From contig CALKHN010000079.1 in the NCBI GenBank assembly GCA_937991535.1, positions 97,044 to 161,043 on the forward strand: a stretch of DNA of 64,000 nt, read 5' to 3'. The number at the start of each line of letters is the position of its first letter. The first letter of the stretch is position 1. Below are positions 42,428-51,098 of the stretch, piece by piece. A program made the translations under genes and the position numbers. The notes beneath the pieces were generated by a model. The model had not been told where the DNA came from, searched no databases, and saw only the letters and a list, made by a program, of their open reading frames with translations. Source of the DNA: an uncultured Sphingobacteriales bacterium (GTDB lineage Bacteria; Bacteroidota; Bacteroidia; Chitinophagales; Chitinophagaceae).

Positions 42428-42452
42428 AACCGGTAGTGTTACCGGTTTTTTT
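42428..42452 (+). terminator. Rho-independent terminator
   Basis: AACCGGTA (42428-42435) pairs with TACCGGTT (42440-42447) around a four-base GTGT loop and is followed by seven T in all, including the end of the stem. It is 46 bases after the stop of the six-repeat protein gene and before the 3' end of rnpB on the opposite strand. Confidence 0.85.
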
Positions 42453-42499
42453 ATGTACAAACAAAAAGGATAGTCCAATTAAGAACTATCCCAATGATA

Positions 42500-42868
42500 T
42501 TACTGCAAACCTGTAAGCCGGATTCTGTCGGGTGCTATCATTTATCTTGCCTGGTCATTACTGAAAAGGTCAATCTGCTTACCCTTCCCGATACTTCAAA
42601 AGAGAAAATTTCGCCGGGCCGGCAAAAAATCGGGATATACATAGCATTTCAGTACACAAGGTTTACCCATTATACATGTCACCATCTATAATAGTGAGCT
42701 TTTACCTCACTTTTTCACCCTTATCCACCTTGCGGCAGACGGTTATTTTCTGTGGCACTGTCTGTTACCGCCAAAACGGCACCCGGCTCTTAACCGGTGT
42801 GTTGCCCTGTACTGTCCGGACTTTCCTTGGCCCTGTAAACAGAGCCACGATAGCACAGTTTGCAGCAA
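42500..42868 (-). ncRNA. rnpB: RNase P RNA, bacterial type A
   Basis: On the minus strand the 5' part contains CAAGGAAAGTCCGGACAG and the 3' end contains ACAGAATCCGGCTTACAGG, the two most conserved segments of bacterial RNase P RNA. The ends pair as helix P1: TTGCTGCAAAC at the 5' end (42868-42858) against GTTTGCAGTAA at the 3' end (42510-42500), ten of eleven pairs. This gives a 369-base RNA, normal for type A. RNase P removes tRNA 5' leaders. The promoter is immediately upstream. Plus-strand frames across this gene are shadows. Confidence 0.95.
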
Positions 42869-42871
42869 GTA

Positions 42872-42879
42872 CAAAATTA
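42872..42879 (-). promoter_or_regulatory. -7 element of rnpB
   Basis: On the minus strand this reads TAATTTTG, fitting the TAnnTTTG consensus, and ends three bases before the predicted start of RNase P RNA (42868). The -33 element is less clear. Confidence 0.55.
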
Positions 42880-42948
42880 GTTTTTTATCAGGTAAGGAAT
42901 GCGTTATGCAACATATTATTATACCGTCTGCTGCACTCAATCGTGAAC

Positions 42949-43452
42949 TTAACTATTTTCAACGATATAACCATAAAAAGTAACAGGCTGCCTGTCGTTT
43001 CCGCTAACCTGCAGGGTGGCGTAACCGTTATCAGAAACATGTAAATTAAATTCCCTTACCGCACGTACATCTTTTGGCTTAATAGAAATATCCCACCCAC
43101 CTTTCTTTTTCGTTTGTATAGCATACGTAAAGTCAGTAGAAGTAAAACGAAGCGGCCCGTTGGCAGGGTCTATTGGCGCTGTATAAATACGGCCCATATA
43201 GGGTAAAAAACTTACTATCTTATTTTCAGATACGCTTAAATCATAATCGCCATTCAAGTGACGGGTTGAACCATTCATTGGTAAAAGCGTTTGGGCTTTA
43301 AAAACATAGTTTTGTGTTGTAATGGATGCCCTGATTTCCTTTTCTTCCGTTGCCTTTTTTTCTTTTTTGGATTGGGCCTGCAAAACGCCAAAGCCAAACA
43401 CTGCAAATATGCCCAATAATACTGCGGATTTAAAAATATATGGATTTTTCAT
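42949..43452 (-). CDS. DUF4251 secreted protein
   Basis: This 167-residue protein has a signal peptide (SAVLLGIFAVFGFGVLQAQ, cleaved before SKK) and a Lys/Glu-rich segment, then the DUF4251 domain: TQNYVFKAQTLLPMNGSTRHLNGDYDLSVSENKIVSFLPYMGRIYTAPIDPANGPLRFTSTDFTYAIQTKKKGGWDISIKPKD and VREFNLHVSDNGYATLQVSGNDRQPVTFYGYI. DUF4251 proteins are secreted, function unknown, common in Bacteroidota. Its promoter is close to that of the divergently transcribed cmoA (43562-43592). Confidence 0.85.
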   Translation of the reverse strand: MKNPYIFKSAVLLGIFAVFGFGVLQAQSKKEKKATEEKEIRASITTQNYVFKAQTLLPMNGSTRHLNGDYDLSVSENKIVSFLPYMGRIYTAPIDPANGPLRFTSTDFTYAIQTKKKGGWDISIKPKDVRAVREFNLHVSDNGYATLQVSGNDRQPVTFYGYIVENS

Positions 43453-43561
43453 TTTTATATATTTAGTGGTGTTTTTATTAGATGTATACTGGTAAAGCCG
43501 GTTTAATACATGCTGGCCAAAGAAAGTGTTAATTTATTTTTGACAATCTTTCCTCCCTCCG

Positions 43562-43592
43562 CAAATATAAAAGCTGTTAGATACTATATTTG
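43562..43592. promoter_or_regulatory. Divergent -7 elements for DUF4251 and cmoA
   Basis: CAAATATA (43562-43569) reads TATATTTG on the minus strand and TATATTTG at 43585-43592 is the same element on the plus strand. The two -7 motifs thus form an inverted pair 15 bases apart. Each promoter's -33 area overlaps the other's -7. The ATG of cmoA follows about 80 bases on. Confidence 0.45.
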
Positions 43593-43671
43593 TGGTTCGT
43601 ATATATTCGCTTCTTATTCCAGGAATTTCATTGTTCCTGAATGAGTTTTAATCAGTTTATCTGTTAATAAT

Positions 43672-44400
43672 ATGTCAGAAGACCAGTATTTTAAAGACGA
43701 AATTAAAAAGCCCACCGATTTTAAATTTGGCGCCGGGGTAGCCAATGTATTTGATGATATGGTAAACCGTTCGGTGCCTTATTATGGTGAAATGCAGCGC
43801 ATGATAGCCGAACTGGCTTCAAACCACGCCAGAGAGGGCGCCCAGGTATACGATCTGGGATGTTCCACAGGCACTACCCTTGTAGGTATGAACACGATGG
43901 TAAGCAACAATGTTAAATTTGTGGGCATAGATGATTCGGAAGAAATGCTGAAAAAATGCAGAACCAAACTGGAAGAAGTGGGTTTTACCAGGGAATATGA
44001 ACTGGTTTGTGCAGATATCAGTAATAAAGTTGAAATTGTAAATGCTGATGTAGTGGTACTTTGTCTTACTTTGCAATTCGTACGGCCAATGCACCGGGCA
44101 CAGTTGCTTCAACGCATTTATAATGGATTAAATCCTGGCGGAGCATTGATACTTGTAGAAAAAATTCTGGCTGAAGACAGTCATTTCAACCGCGACTTTA
44201 TCAGTTATTATTACAATTACAAAAGAAGGAATAATTATAGTGAGCTGGAAATATCCCAAAAAAGGGAAGCGCTGGAAAACGTGCTTATTCCATATAAGCT
44301 TAGCGAAAACACTGGAATTTTACAGGACACGGGTTTCGCTCATTGCGAGGTATTTTTTAAATGGTATAATTTTGCAGGCATTATTGCGGTAAAAAAATAA
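43672..44400 (+). CDS. cmoA: Carboxy-S-adenosyl-L-methionine synthase CmoA
   Basis: This 242-residue class I SAM-dependent enzyme aligns with CmoA: FGAGVANVFDDMVNRSVPYYGEMQRMI at the start, QVYDLGCSTGTTLV in the SAM pocket, VGIDDSEEMLKKCRTKL, DVVVLCLTLQFVRP, YNGLNPGGALILVEKI, the NYSELEISQKREALENVLIP segment and the FKWYNFAGIIAVKK end are all characteristic. CmoA converts SAM and prephenate to carboxy-SAM used by CmoB to make the wobble base cmo5U. No cmoB is adjacent. The gene is divergent from DUF4251. Confidence 0.92.
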   Translation: MSEDQYFKDEIKKPTDFKFGAGVANVFDDMVNRSVPYYGEMQRMIAELASNHAREGAQVYDLGCSTGTTLVGMNTMVSNNVKFVGIDDSEEMLKKCRTKLEEVGFTREYELVCADISNKVEIVNADVVVLCLTLQFVRPMHRAQLLQRIYNGLNPGGALILVEKILAEDSHFNRDFISYYYNYKRRNNYSELEISQKREALENVLIPYKLSENTGILQDTGFAHCEVFFKWYNFAGIIAVKK

Positions 44401-44467
44401 ACTGCCGGTATTTAAGTGTCTTTCCCAAACACGAAACATTGTACCGGTTTCTCAATTCTTAAAATTT

Positions 44468-45190
44468 ATGATAGCCATCGGAAACTTTTTTTTCAGGTAC
44501 CGCAACTGGATCTTTATTCTTTTTTACGCAGCGCTTTTCATTCCTTCGCCACCCCTGTTTTCTGAAGGAAGATTTGGTGAGCACTATTATATTTGGGCAA
44601 TAGGGCCGGGTTTGCTGATTACTGTTTTGGGACAATTGATTCGCGGAGCTACTATTGGACTGGCATATATAGTGCGTGGTGGCAGTCAGGGAAAGCCTTA
44701 TGCCGAAGGGCTGGTAACCGATGGTATTTTCAACCATTGCCGCAATCCTTTATACGTAGGAAATATTTTAATGCTGCTGGGGGTTGGTATATTGGCCAAT
44801 TCTCTGTTTTATGTGGTTATTATTATTCCTGTTTTTCTTTTTATTTACCAGTCCATTGTATTGGCCGAAGAACATTTTTTGCGTGGCAAGTTTGGAGCAG
44901 GCTTCGATGCTTACTGCAAAAAAGTAAACCGGTGGATACCCGACCTCAGGGGTATTGGTAAAACATTTGGCAGCATGTCTTTTAACTGGCGGAGGTGGAT
45001 ATTAAAAGAATACAATACACAATTTGTATGGCTGTCGGGCATTACCCTTATTATTCTATTGAAATATCCGCACATTACGGATTACGATACCCAATACCGC
45101 AATACGCTGATTGCTGTTATTCTTTCCGTGCTCCTGTTAACGTATCTGCTTATCCGTTACCTCAAAAAATCGGGTAAGGTGAAAGAATAA
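44468..45190 (+). CDS. Isoprenylcysteine carboxyl methyltransferase-like (ICMT/PEMT-type) membrane enzyme
   Basis: This 240-residue membrane protein has about five helices. The characteristic core is GGSQGKPYAEGLVTDGIFNHCRNPLYVGNILMLLGVGILANSLFYVV and AEEHFLRGKFGAGFDAYCKKVNRWIPDL; the N-H-C-R-N-P-h-Y-x-G-x-h pattern and the E-E-x-x-L motif are signatures of ICMT/PEMT-type SAM methyltransferases. The substrate is not a prenylated CaaX protein in bacteria and is unknown. It is followed by the AEC transporter 51 bases on in the same direction, possibly co-transcribed with cmoA upstream. Confidence 0.8.
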   Translation: MIAIGNFFFRYRNWIFILFYAALFIPSPPLFSEGRFGEHYYIWAIGPGLLITVLGQLIRGATIGLAYIVRGGSQGKPYAEGLVTDGIFNHCRNPLYVGNILMLLGVGILANSLFYVVIIIPVFLFIYQSIVLAEEHFLRGKFGAGFDAYCKKVNRWIPDLRGIGKTFGSMSFNWRRWILKEYNTQFVWLSGITLIILLKYPHITDYDTQYRNTLIAVILSVLLLTYLLIRYLKKSGKVKE

Positions 45191-45241
45191 TGCGGATGGA
45201 ATTGCCATACCTGAACAACCCTAACCGGCAGAAAATTATAT

Positions 45242-46141
45242 ATGGCGAACTTCTTATTAATTGGTATCTGTATCGTGGCCGGCTTGCTTGTTCGCAGGTT
45301 TACAGCCCTTCCTGCCGATGCCTATAAGGGGGTTAATGCTTTGATCATTAACTTGGCATTGCCGGCAGTTGCTTTTAAATACCTGCCACATATACAATGG
45401 ACAAAATCACTGATACTTCCTGCCGCAATGCCGGTAATTGTTTGGGTGTGCGGATGGATTTACATAAAAGCATACGCTGCTAAAGCAAAGCTGGATAAGC
45501 AAACGGAAAACGGATTAAAGCTGGTAACCGGTTTAGGCAATACTTCATTTTTGGGATTCCCTCTTATTATTGCGTGGTTCGGAGAGGATGCCCTGGGCAT
45601 TGCCGTTATATGCGATCAGGTTACTTTTACGCTGCTTGCAACCGCGGGTATTATAGTAGCAATGAATGCTTCGGAAAAGCACTCGCTTTCCGTGGGGGCG
45701 GTATTAAAAAAAATGTTTTCTTTTCCTCCTTTTATCGGATGTGTTGCGGCCCTCTTACTTCCTCTGTTTATCAACCTATCACCATTGGATGCCTTGTTTG
45801 ATATGCTGGCGGCAACCGTAGCTCCTTTAGCATTATTTTCTATTGGATTGCAACTAAAATTTGATGGATGGCGACAGGAGTTAAATCATCTGGCAGCGTC
45901 GCTTTTATATAAATTGGTGCTGGCGCCTGTGATTATAGCCACCATCGTGTACTGTTTAGGAATGAAAGGAATAATACCTCAAATCAGTATTTTTGAATCG
46001 GCCATGCCTTCCCATCTTACTGCAACAATCGTTGCCAGTGAATACAACCTCAACCCTAAGCTCACCAGCCTGGTGGCTGGCATTGGTATTGTACTGTCTT
46101 TTGTTACCACCGCTTTGTGGTACTTTATTATAACAGGCTGA
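45242..46141 (+). CDS. AEC-family (auxin efflux carrier-like) transporter
   Basis: This 299-residue membrane protein has about ten hydrophobic helices. GVNALIINLALPAVAFKYLPHIQW near the start, GLGNTSFLGFPLIIAWFGEDALGIAVICDQVTF in the first half and SPLDALFDMLAATVAPLALFSIGLQLKF and IFESAMPSHLTATIVASEYNLNPKLTSLVAGIGI in the second half match the AEC family. Members transport dicarboxylates, malate or auxin-like compounds; the substrate is unknown. The aldo-keto reductase starts 44 bases downstream, so they may share a transcript. Confidence 0.85.
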   Translation: MANFLLIGICIVAGLLVRRFTALPADAYKGVNALIINLALPAVAFKYLPHIQWTKSLILPAAMPVIVWVCGWIYIKAYAAKAKLDKQTENGLKLVTGLGNTSFLGFPLIIAWFGEDALGIAVICDQVTFTLLATAGIIVAMNASEKHSLSVGAVLKKMFSFPPFIGCVAALLLPLFINLSPLDALFDMLAATVAPLALFSIGLQLKFDGWRQELNHLAASLLYKLVLAPVIIATIVYCLGMKGIIPQISIFESAMPSHLTATIVASEYNLNPKLTSLVAGIGIVLSFVTTALWYFIITG

Positions 46142-46185
46142 CATGATCGCCGCAAATTTATTTTAACAGTTTAAAACATGTACTT

Positions 46186-47139
46186 ATGATACAATACAGG
46201 CAATTAGGAAGTTCTGATCTGAAGATCGCGCCTCTTATTTTGGGAGGAAATGTTTTTGGCTGGACTGTTGATGAAAATAAATCTTTTGAGCTGTTGGATG
46301 TTTTTTCAGCAGGCGGATTTAATTGCGTTGATACCGCAGATAGTTACAGCCGTTGGGTGCCGGGCAATAAGGGTGGCGAAAGTGAAACGATTATTGGAAA
46401 ATGGATGAAACGCAAAGGCAACCGGGAAAAGATCATTATTTCTGCAAAAGTGGGTTCGGATATGGGGCAGGGGCATAAAGACGTTTCTAAAAAATATATT
46501 TTAAATGCGGTGGAAGATTCATTAAGCCGTTTGCAAACAGATTACATTGACCTTTACCAAACGCACTGGGATAACGAGATTACGCCGGTAGAAGAAACAT
46601 TGGAAGCGTACGACATCCTGGTAAAGCAGGGCAAGGTAAAATGGATAGGCGCTTCTAACCTGTCACCCGAACGCCTGACAGCATCGTTGGCTGCCAGTAA
46701 AGAACGCAATTATCCTGTTTACCAAACCTTGCAGCCCGAGTATAATTTGTACGACCGCGAAAACTTTGAAAAGAACTACCGGCCGATTTGCGAGCAGCAT
46801 AAACTTGGCGTTATAAATTATTATTCCCTTGCATCGGGGTTTCTTTCGGGTAAATACAGGAGCGAAGCAGACCTGCGTAAAAGCAAAAGGGGAGGAGGTA
46901 TAAAAAAATACCTGAATGAAAGGGGGTTCCGGATCCTGTCTGCATTAGATAAGGTAGCCGCTTCACACCACACCTCACCGGCAAGTGTTTCCATAGCCTG
47001 GCTTATTAAACAACCAACCGTTGCAGCACCCATAGCCAGTGCTACCAATATTGAACAACTCAATGCGCTTATAACCGCAGCCACGCTACAGTTAAGCTCA
47101 GAAGCCTTAAACCAGTTAAACGAATCAAGCAGCTGGTAA
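46186..47139 (+). CDS. Aldo/keto reductase
   Basis: This 317-residue NADPH-dependent enzyme has a TIM barrel with the catalytic tetrad visible: Asp49 and Tyr54 in CVDTADSYSRW, Lys88 in IIISAKVG and the His in DLYQTHWDN. The start YRQLGSSDLKIAPLILGGNVFGW, the KWIGASNLSPERL segment and the C-terminal SIAWLIKQPTVAAPIASATNIEQL are those of the AKR11/AKR9-like oxidoreductases. The physiological substrate is unknown. It follows the AEC transporter on the same strand. Confidence 0.9.
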   Translation: MIQYRQLGSSDLKIAPLILGGNVFGWTVDENKSFELLDVFSAGGFNCVDTADSYSRWVPGNKGGESETIIGKWMKRKGNREKIIISAKVGSDMGQGHKDVSKKYILNAVEDSLSRLQTDYIDLYQTHWDNEITPVEETLEAYDILVKQGKVKWIGASNLSPERLTASLAASKERNYPVYQTLQPEYNLYDRENFEKNYRPICEQHKLGVINYYSLASGFLSGKYRSEADLRKSKRGGGIKKYLNERGFRILSALDKVAASHHTSPASVSIAWLIKQPTVAAPIASATNIEQLNALITAATLQLSSEALNQLNESSSW

Positions 47140-47286
47140 AAGTAAACAATCGGAAAGCCTATCCACAAAATGCAATGTAACGGGGAATCTTTTCTACAGT
47201 TTTGCTTTTTTGGAAGAGTGTATTATTTGGCAGGTATTTTGAAACTAAAGGTAAACGCTTCTTTATATAACTAAAAACAACAGCAT

Positions 47287-47499
47287 ATGAAAACGCTGGG
47301 AGTTATTTTGATCGCTGCCGGTATATTAATGCTTATTTTCCGCGGCTTTAGTTTTACTAAGGAAAAAAATATCATTGATGCCGGTCCCATCGAATTAAAT
47401 ACCAAAGAAAAGAAAAATGTGAGTTGGCCAATGTATGCTGGTGGTATTGCTGTTGCTGCGGGGGTTGTAGTTTTGCTGGCGGGCAGAAAAAAAGGTTAA
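47287..47499 (+). CDS. Small two-helix membrane protein
   Basis: This 70-residue protein has two hydrophobic helices: LGVILIAAGILMLIFRGF at the N-terminus and SWPMYAGGIAVAAGVVVLLAG at the C-terminus, with a short polar linker between and a KKG tail. It resembles DUF3185-type small membrane proteins, which are common and unassigned. The gene has an upstream gap of 147 bases and a terminator-like hairpin about 145 bases after its stop. Confidence 0.75.
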   Translation: MKTLGVILIAAGILMLIFRGFSFTKEKNIIDAGPIELNTKEKKNVSWPMYAGGIAVAAGVVVLLAGRKKG

Positions 47500-47892
47500 T
47501 ACCAACACTTAAATATTTCAATTGCTTATCCGACACCCATGTGCCTTGCCAGTAATCGTATTAAAGCGATTGTAAAAATGTTTAGCTAACCTTTGGAACA
47601 CACTTCAATGTAAATATTGTTTAATCCATACACTAGTACAAAGGTGAGATTTTATCTCACTTTTTTTGTGTTTAAGCCTGTAAGTGGCTCCTCTAACAAG
47701 AACTTATGCAGAGACCGGATGAAGTTACCCCCGAAGCGGCCATTTTGAACTTGCACCCGAAAATCTTACACATAAAACTATGTGATTTGATTTTTACTGT
47801 TGGAATACTCGATATTTTTGGTAATAATTGCTGTGGCATCATCCTGGTTTTTAAGTAAACCAACTTGCCCAGACATAAAAAAACTGCATAAG
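47500..47892. other. Intergenic with a terminator
   Basis: The main feature is the terminator at 47644-47667. No gene was seen before the MscS start. An in-frame TTG near 47800 could extend the MscS frame into this region. Confidence 0.4.
47644..47667 (+). terminator. Rho-independent terminator
   Basis: GTGAGAT (47644-47650) pairs with ATCTCAC (47654-47660) over a three-base loop and is followed by seven T. It follows the small membrane protein gene. Confidence 0.8.
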
Positions 47893-48921
47893 ATGACTTT
47901 TGATGAAGTGTTATATTTTTCTTTTTATGTGGCAGGCGGATTAATTGCCGGCCTCTTTGTGAAAAAGGTAATTTCTCCTGTTGTTAAAAGAATAGTAGCC
48001 CGTACCAAATGGACGGCTGATGACCTGATCATTGAAAGCATTGGCAAATGGGTAATTCCCTGGTTTATAGCATTCGGCGTTTTCCTGGGATGGAGACGGG
48101 TGCAAATAGATGTTAAATATCATCAATGGCTTGAGAATGCACTGCTGATCTTTTATATTTTTTCTCTTACCTGGATAGCTGCAACAGTGCTTTCGGGAAT
48201 GACAAAAATAAAAAATCCGGATAGCGAAGAGGTTGTGAGGTCTTCATCCATTATAGGCAATATCATTAAAGTGATAGTGTATTGTGTCGGCATACTTGTT
48301 ATATTACAGTCACTTGGTATTTCTATTACGCCTATCCTTGCAGGATTGGGTGTGGGCGGGCTTGCTGTAGCGCTCGCCCTGCAGGATACCCTGTCTAATC
48401 TGTTTGCCGGAATCCAGATTATATCCACGAAACAAATCAATCCGGGTGATTTTATAAGACTGGAATCAGGACAGGAAGGGTTTGTAGAAGATATCAGTTG
48501 GAGGTACACTGCGCTTAGAACCGGGTCCAACACCACGATTATCGTACCCAATTCAAAACTCGCCAGTGTAATCGTTTCGAATTATTTTTTGCCGGATAAA
48601 GAGATCATATTTGATATTACAGTTGGAGTAGATTATAACAGCGATCTTGAAAAAGTAGAGCAGGTAACGGTTGAAGTGCTCAAAGAAATGCAACAGGCTT
48701 CGGCCGATTGCGTTCAGAACTTTGAACCTTTTATCCGCTTTCAGCAGTTTGATGAAAGCAGTATTGTTCTTAAAGCATTTCTGAGAGCAAAAACATTTGG
48801 CAGCCAGTTTCTTATTAAACACGAATTAATGAAACGGATCCACAAAAGATATACAGAAGAAGGAATCAATATTCCATTTCCCGTTCGGAATGTTTTTATT
48901 AACAAGCCCGGCAGTTTGTAG
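47893..48921 (+). CDS. MscS-family mechanosensitive channel
   Basis: With the ATG at 47893 the product has 342 residues and begins MTFDEVLYFSFYVAGG; an upstream TTG near 47800 would add 31 residues of unlikely sequence. The membrane part has four hydrophobic helices, the last being the pore helix (LGVGGLAVALALQDTLSNLFAGIQII). The cytosolic beta domain follows with IRLESGQEGFVEDISWRYTALRTGSNTTIIVPNSKLASVIVSNY. MscS channels open on membrane tension during osmotic downshock. It is the last plus-strand gene before a convergent symporter; a tandem word tract lies after the stop. Confidence 0.85.
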   Translation: MTFDEVLYFSFYVAGGLIAGLFVKKVISPVVKRIVARTKWTADDLIIESIGKWVIPWFIAFGVFLGWRRVQIDVKYHQWLENALLIFYIFSLTWIAATVLSGMTKIKNPDSEEVVRSSSIIGNIIKVIVYCVGILVILQSLGISITPILAGLGVGGLAVALALQDTLSNLFAGIQIISTKQINPGDFIRLESGQEGFVEDISWRYTALRTGSNTTIIVPNSKLASVIVSNYFLPDKEIIFDITVGVDYNSDLEKVEQVTVEVLKEMQQASADCVQNFEPFIRFQQFDESSIVLKAFLRAKTFGSQFLIKHELMKRIHKRYTEEGINIPFPVRNVFINKPGSL

Positions 48922-49006
48922 TTTAAGCGTTTCTTGTTTATAGTTTGAGCAGTTAGGGTTTGTGAGTTGAGAAACTTCAGCTATAAGATCAGTCTTCATC
49001 CGGCTG

Positions 49007-49050
49007 CTCACTATTCACTATTCACAATTCGCTATTGACTACTCACCACT
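49007..49050 (+). repeat. TCACTATT-type tandem word tract between convergent genes
   Basis: Units CTCACTATT, CACTATT, CACAATT, CGCTATT, GACTACT and CACCACT run in tandem just before the symporter stop. Directly after the MscS stop (48922-48970) similar, looser words (TTTGAGCAGTTAGGGTTTGTGAGTTGAG) occur. Confidence 0.6.
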
Positions 49051-50736
49051 CTACCAGAACAGGGTATACAATGCTACCAGTATGCCGGTAACCAGTATAG
49101 CGCCCGCTGTAAAGCCAGGTGATGTTTTGAACATAGACCTGTCTATTTCCAGCCCGTTGGTTTTAACACCTTTACTGTTTTCATACAAACTAATAATATA
49201 CATCCCTATTACAGCAATAACGAACACAAAAAACATCCTGTCTATAAAAGGTATTTCATATACGTTGCTTCCGTCCTTTTGGAGTACCAATTTGGAAAAG
49301 CCATAGGGGCTCAGCCACTCAAGGTTTGCTATAGAAGGTAATATTTTAAAGAGAATAGAGAGTGCGAAGCCCCCTATAGTGGCGAAAAGTGCCGCATTGG
49401 AAGTGGTTTTTTTCCAGAAAAAGCCCAGAATGAACATGGCGAATACGCCGGGAGAAACAAAACCGGTGTACTCCTGTATGTATTCAAATCCTCCTTTTTT
49501 ATCAATACCCAAAAAGGGCGCAATCAGTACAGCCAGCAACATGGAAATGATAACGGCCAGGCGCCCGGTCCATACTAATTTTTTTTCCGATGCCGCCGGA
49601 TTGATTTTCTTTTGATAGATATCGAGGGTAAAAATAGTAGAAATGCTATTGGCCTTGCCTGCAAGTGATGCCACTACGGCAGCGGTTAATGCGGCAAACG
49701 CAAGCCCTTTTAATCCCGATGGCAATAAATTCAGCAATACGGGGTAGGCCTTGTCGGGCATCATTTCTCCGTTAACCATCATCTCCTGGTGAAAATACCC
49801 GTTTTGATACAATACATAAGCGGCGATGCCAGGCAGTACTACAATGACCGGCATCAGTAATTTTAAAAAGGCGGCGAACAACAGCCCGTTTCTCGCCGTT
49901 TTTAAATCTGCGCCTAAGGCCCGTTGAGTGATGTACTGATTGCAGCCCCAATAGTTGAGGTTAACAATCCACATCCCGCCAATTAAAACCGACAAGCCGG
50001 GTAAACTGATATAATTGGGATTGTCTTTTTCAAAAATCATGTGAAAGTGCTCATCGGCGTTCTCAGTAAGTTTGTGAAATCCTGCTATAACACCGTTTAA
50101 TCCAAAATGAGTGGCCACAAGGTCTAATGCAAGATAGGTGGTTACCAGCCCGCCCAATATCAAAAAGAAAACCTGCACCACATCGGTATAGCCTATCACT
50201 TTCATTCCGCCCAGGGTAATAATAATGGCAAACAAGGCGAGAAAAAGCATGCATACGGTAAGGCTTATTCCGGATATGCTGCTAATGGCCAGTGCGCCGA
50301 GGAATAATATAGAGGTGAGGTTAACAACTACATACAACAACAACCAAAATACGGCCATAATCATGGCTACTGTACCATTGTACCGTTGATTGAGAAATTG
50401 GGGCATAGTGTATATCTTATTCTTCAGGTATACCGGGATAAAAAAAATGGCTACCACAATAAGCGTAGCCGCTGCCATCCATTCGTAGGTGGAAATGGCC
50501 AGTCCCAGTGTAAAACCGCTTCCGCTCATACCTATAAATTGTTCAGCCGAAATATTTGAGGCAATCAGAGATGCGCCAATAGCCCACCAGGTAAGCGAAC
50601 CTTCAGCGAGGAAAAAATCTTTGGTGTCGGCAGTAGCCTTTTTCTTGCGCTGGTAAATCCAGTAGCCATAGATAGCAACGATCAGGAAGTAAATAATAAA
50701 AACAAGATAGTCTTTGGTTGAGAGGTAATTGTTCAT
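49051..50736 (-). CDS. SSS-family sodium/sugar symporter (SGLT-like)
   Basis: This 561-residue membrane protein has about 14 hydrophobic helices. The start region DYLVFIIYFLIVAIYGYWIY, the FFLAEGSLTWWAIGASLIASNISAEQFIGMSGSGFTLGLAIS segment and GGMKVIGYTDVVQVFFLILGG match SGLT-type members of the solute:sodium symporter family, and the helix 7-8 segment contains WGCNQYITQRALGA, the usual sugar-transporter motif. Uptake of galactose, glucose or arabinose-like sugars is inferred from this and the context: the decayed araA tail precedes it on the same strand and a galM gene lies beyond. Gap to the araA relic is 33 bases. Confidence 0.85.
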   Translation of the reverse strand: MNNYLSTKDYLVFIIYFLIVAIYGYWIYQRKKKATADTKDFFLAEGSLTWWAIGASLIASNISAEQFIGMSGSGFTLGLAISTYEWMAAATLIVVAIFFIPVYLKNKIYTMPQFLNQRYNGTVAMIMAVFWLLLYVVVNLTSILFLGALAISSISGISLTVCMLFLALFAIIITLGGMKVIGYTDVVQVFFLILGGLVTTYLALDLVATHFGLNGVIAGFHKLTENADEHFHMIFEKDNPNYISLPGLSVLIGGMWIVNLNYWGCNQYITQRALGADLKTARNGLLFAAFLKLLMPVIVVLPGIAAYVLYQNGYFHQEMMVNGEMMPDKAYPVLLNLLPSGLKGLAFAALTAAVVASLAGKANSISTIFTLDIYQKKINPAASEKKLVWTGRLAVIISMLLAVLIAPFLGIDKKGGFEYIQEYTGFVSPGVFAMFILGFFWKKTTSNAALFATIGGFALSILFKILPSIANLEWLSPYGFSKLVLQKDGSNVYEIPFIDRMFFVFVIAVIGMYIISLYENSKGVKTNGLEIDRSMFKTSPGFTAGAILVTGILVALYTLFW

Positions 50737-50769
50737 AACAAATCAGATCGTTTAAATATTTGGATGTGA

Positions 50770-50973
50770 TCAGGCTTTATTGAATTGATACTATACATCG
50801 CTCCGGCGCAATTCGTTTTTGAGCTGATAAAGATTAGTGTTTTTACCGATAAGAACAAATTCAATTCCGGCCATACCGGCAAAATCGCCGGTATGCGGGG
50901 CCGTGAGATGCTGACTATAGAAGGTATGATGAGCGCCACCGGCCAATATCCATGCGGCAGCGCTGGTAAGCAA
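50770..50973 (-). pseudogene. araA: L-arabinose isomerase remnant (C-terminal end only)
   Basis: The reading frame gives TSAAAWILAGGAHHTFYSQ, then DFAGMAGIEFVLIGKNTNLYQLKNELRRSDV, matching the C-terminal end of L-arabinose isomerase, where AWILAGGAHHT is a hallmark with the sugar-binding His residues. A TAG at 50791 replaces the expected Tyr codon of the family ending DVYYxFNKA; after it the frame continues YQFNKA to a TGA at 50770. Upstream of about 50985 the homology ends abruptly. All catalytic N-terminal parts are missing, so this is a decayed gene. It lies just upstream of the sugar symporter on the same strand. Confidence 0.85.
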
Positions 50974-51098
50974 AACGATTGAATGCTTCGCACGCTACCG
51001 TGACCTGTATTTTATTTAATTTTTTATTCAAAGGATAAAATAGTCCAAAACTTAGGTCATATCTTCACGTCTGAAATTTTTTTAAAAACAGCATAAAG

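Noticed and set aside
42494..43044. Small open frames over rnpB on the plus strand
   Set aside because: They cover the RNase P RNA gene and have no protein-like features.
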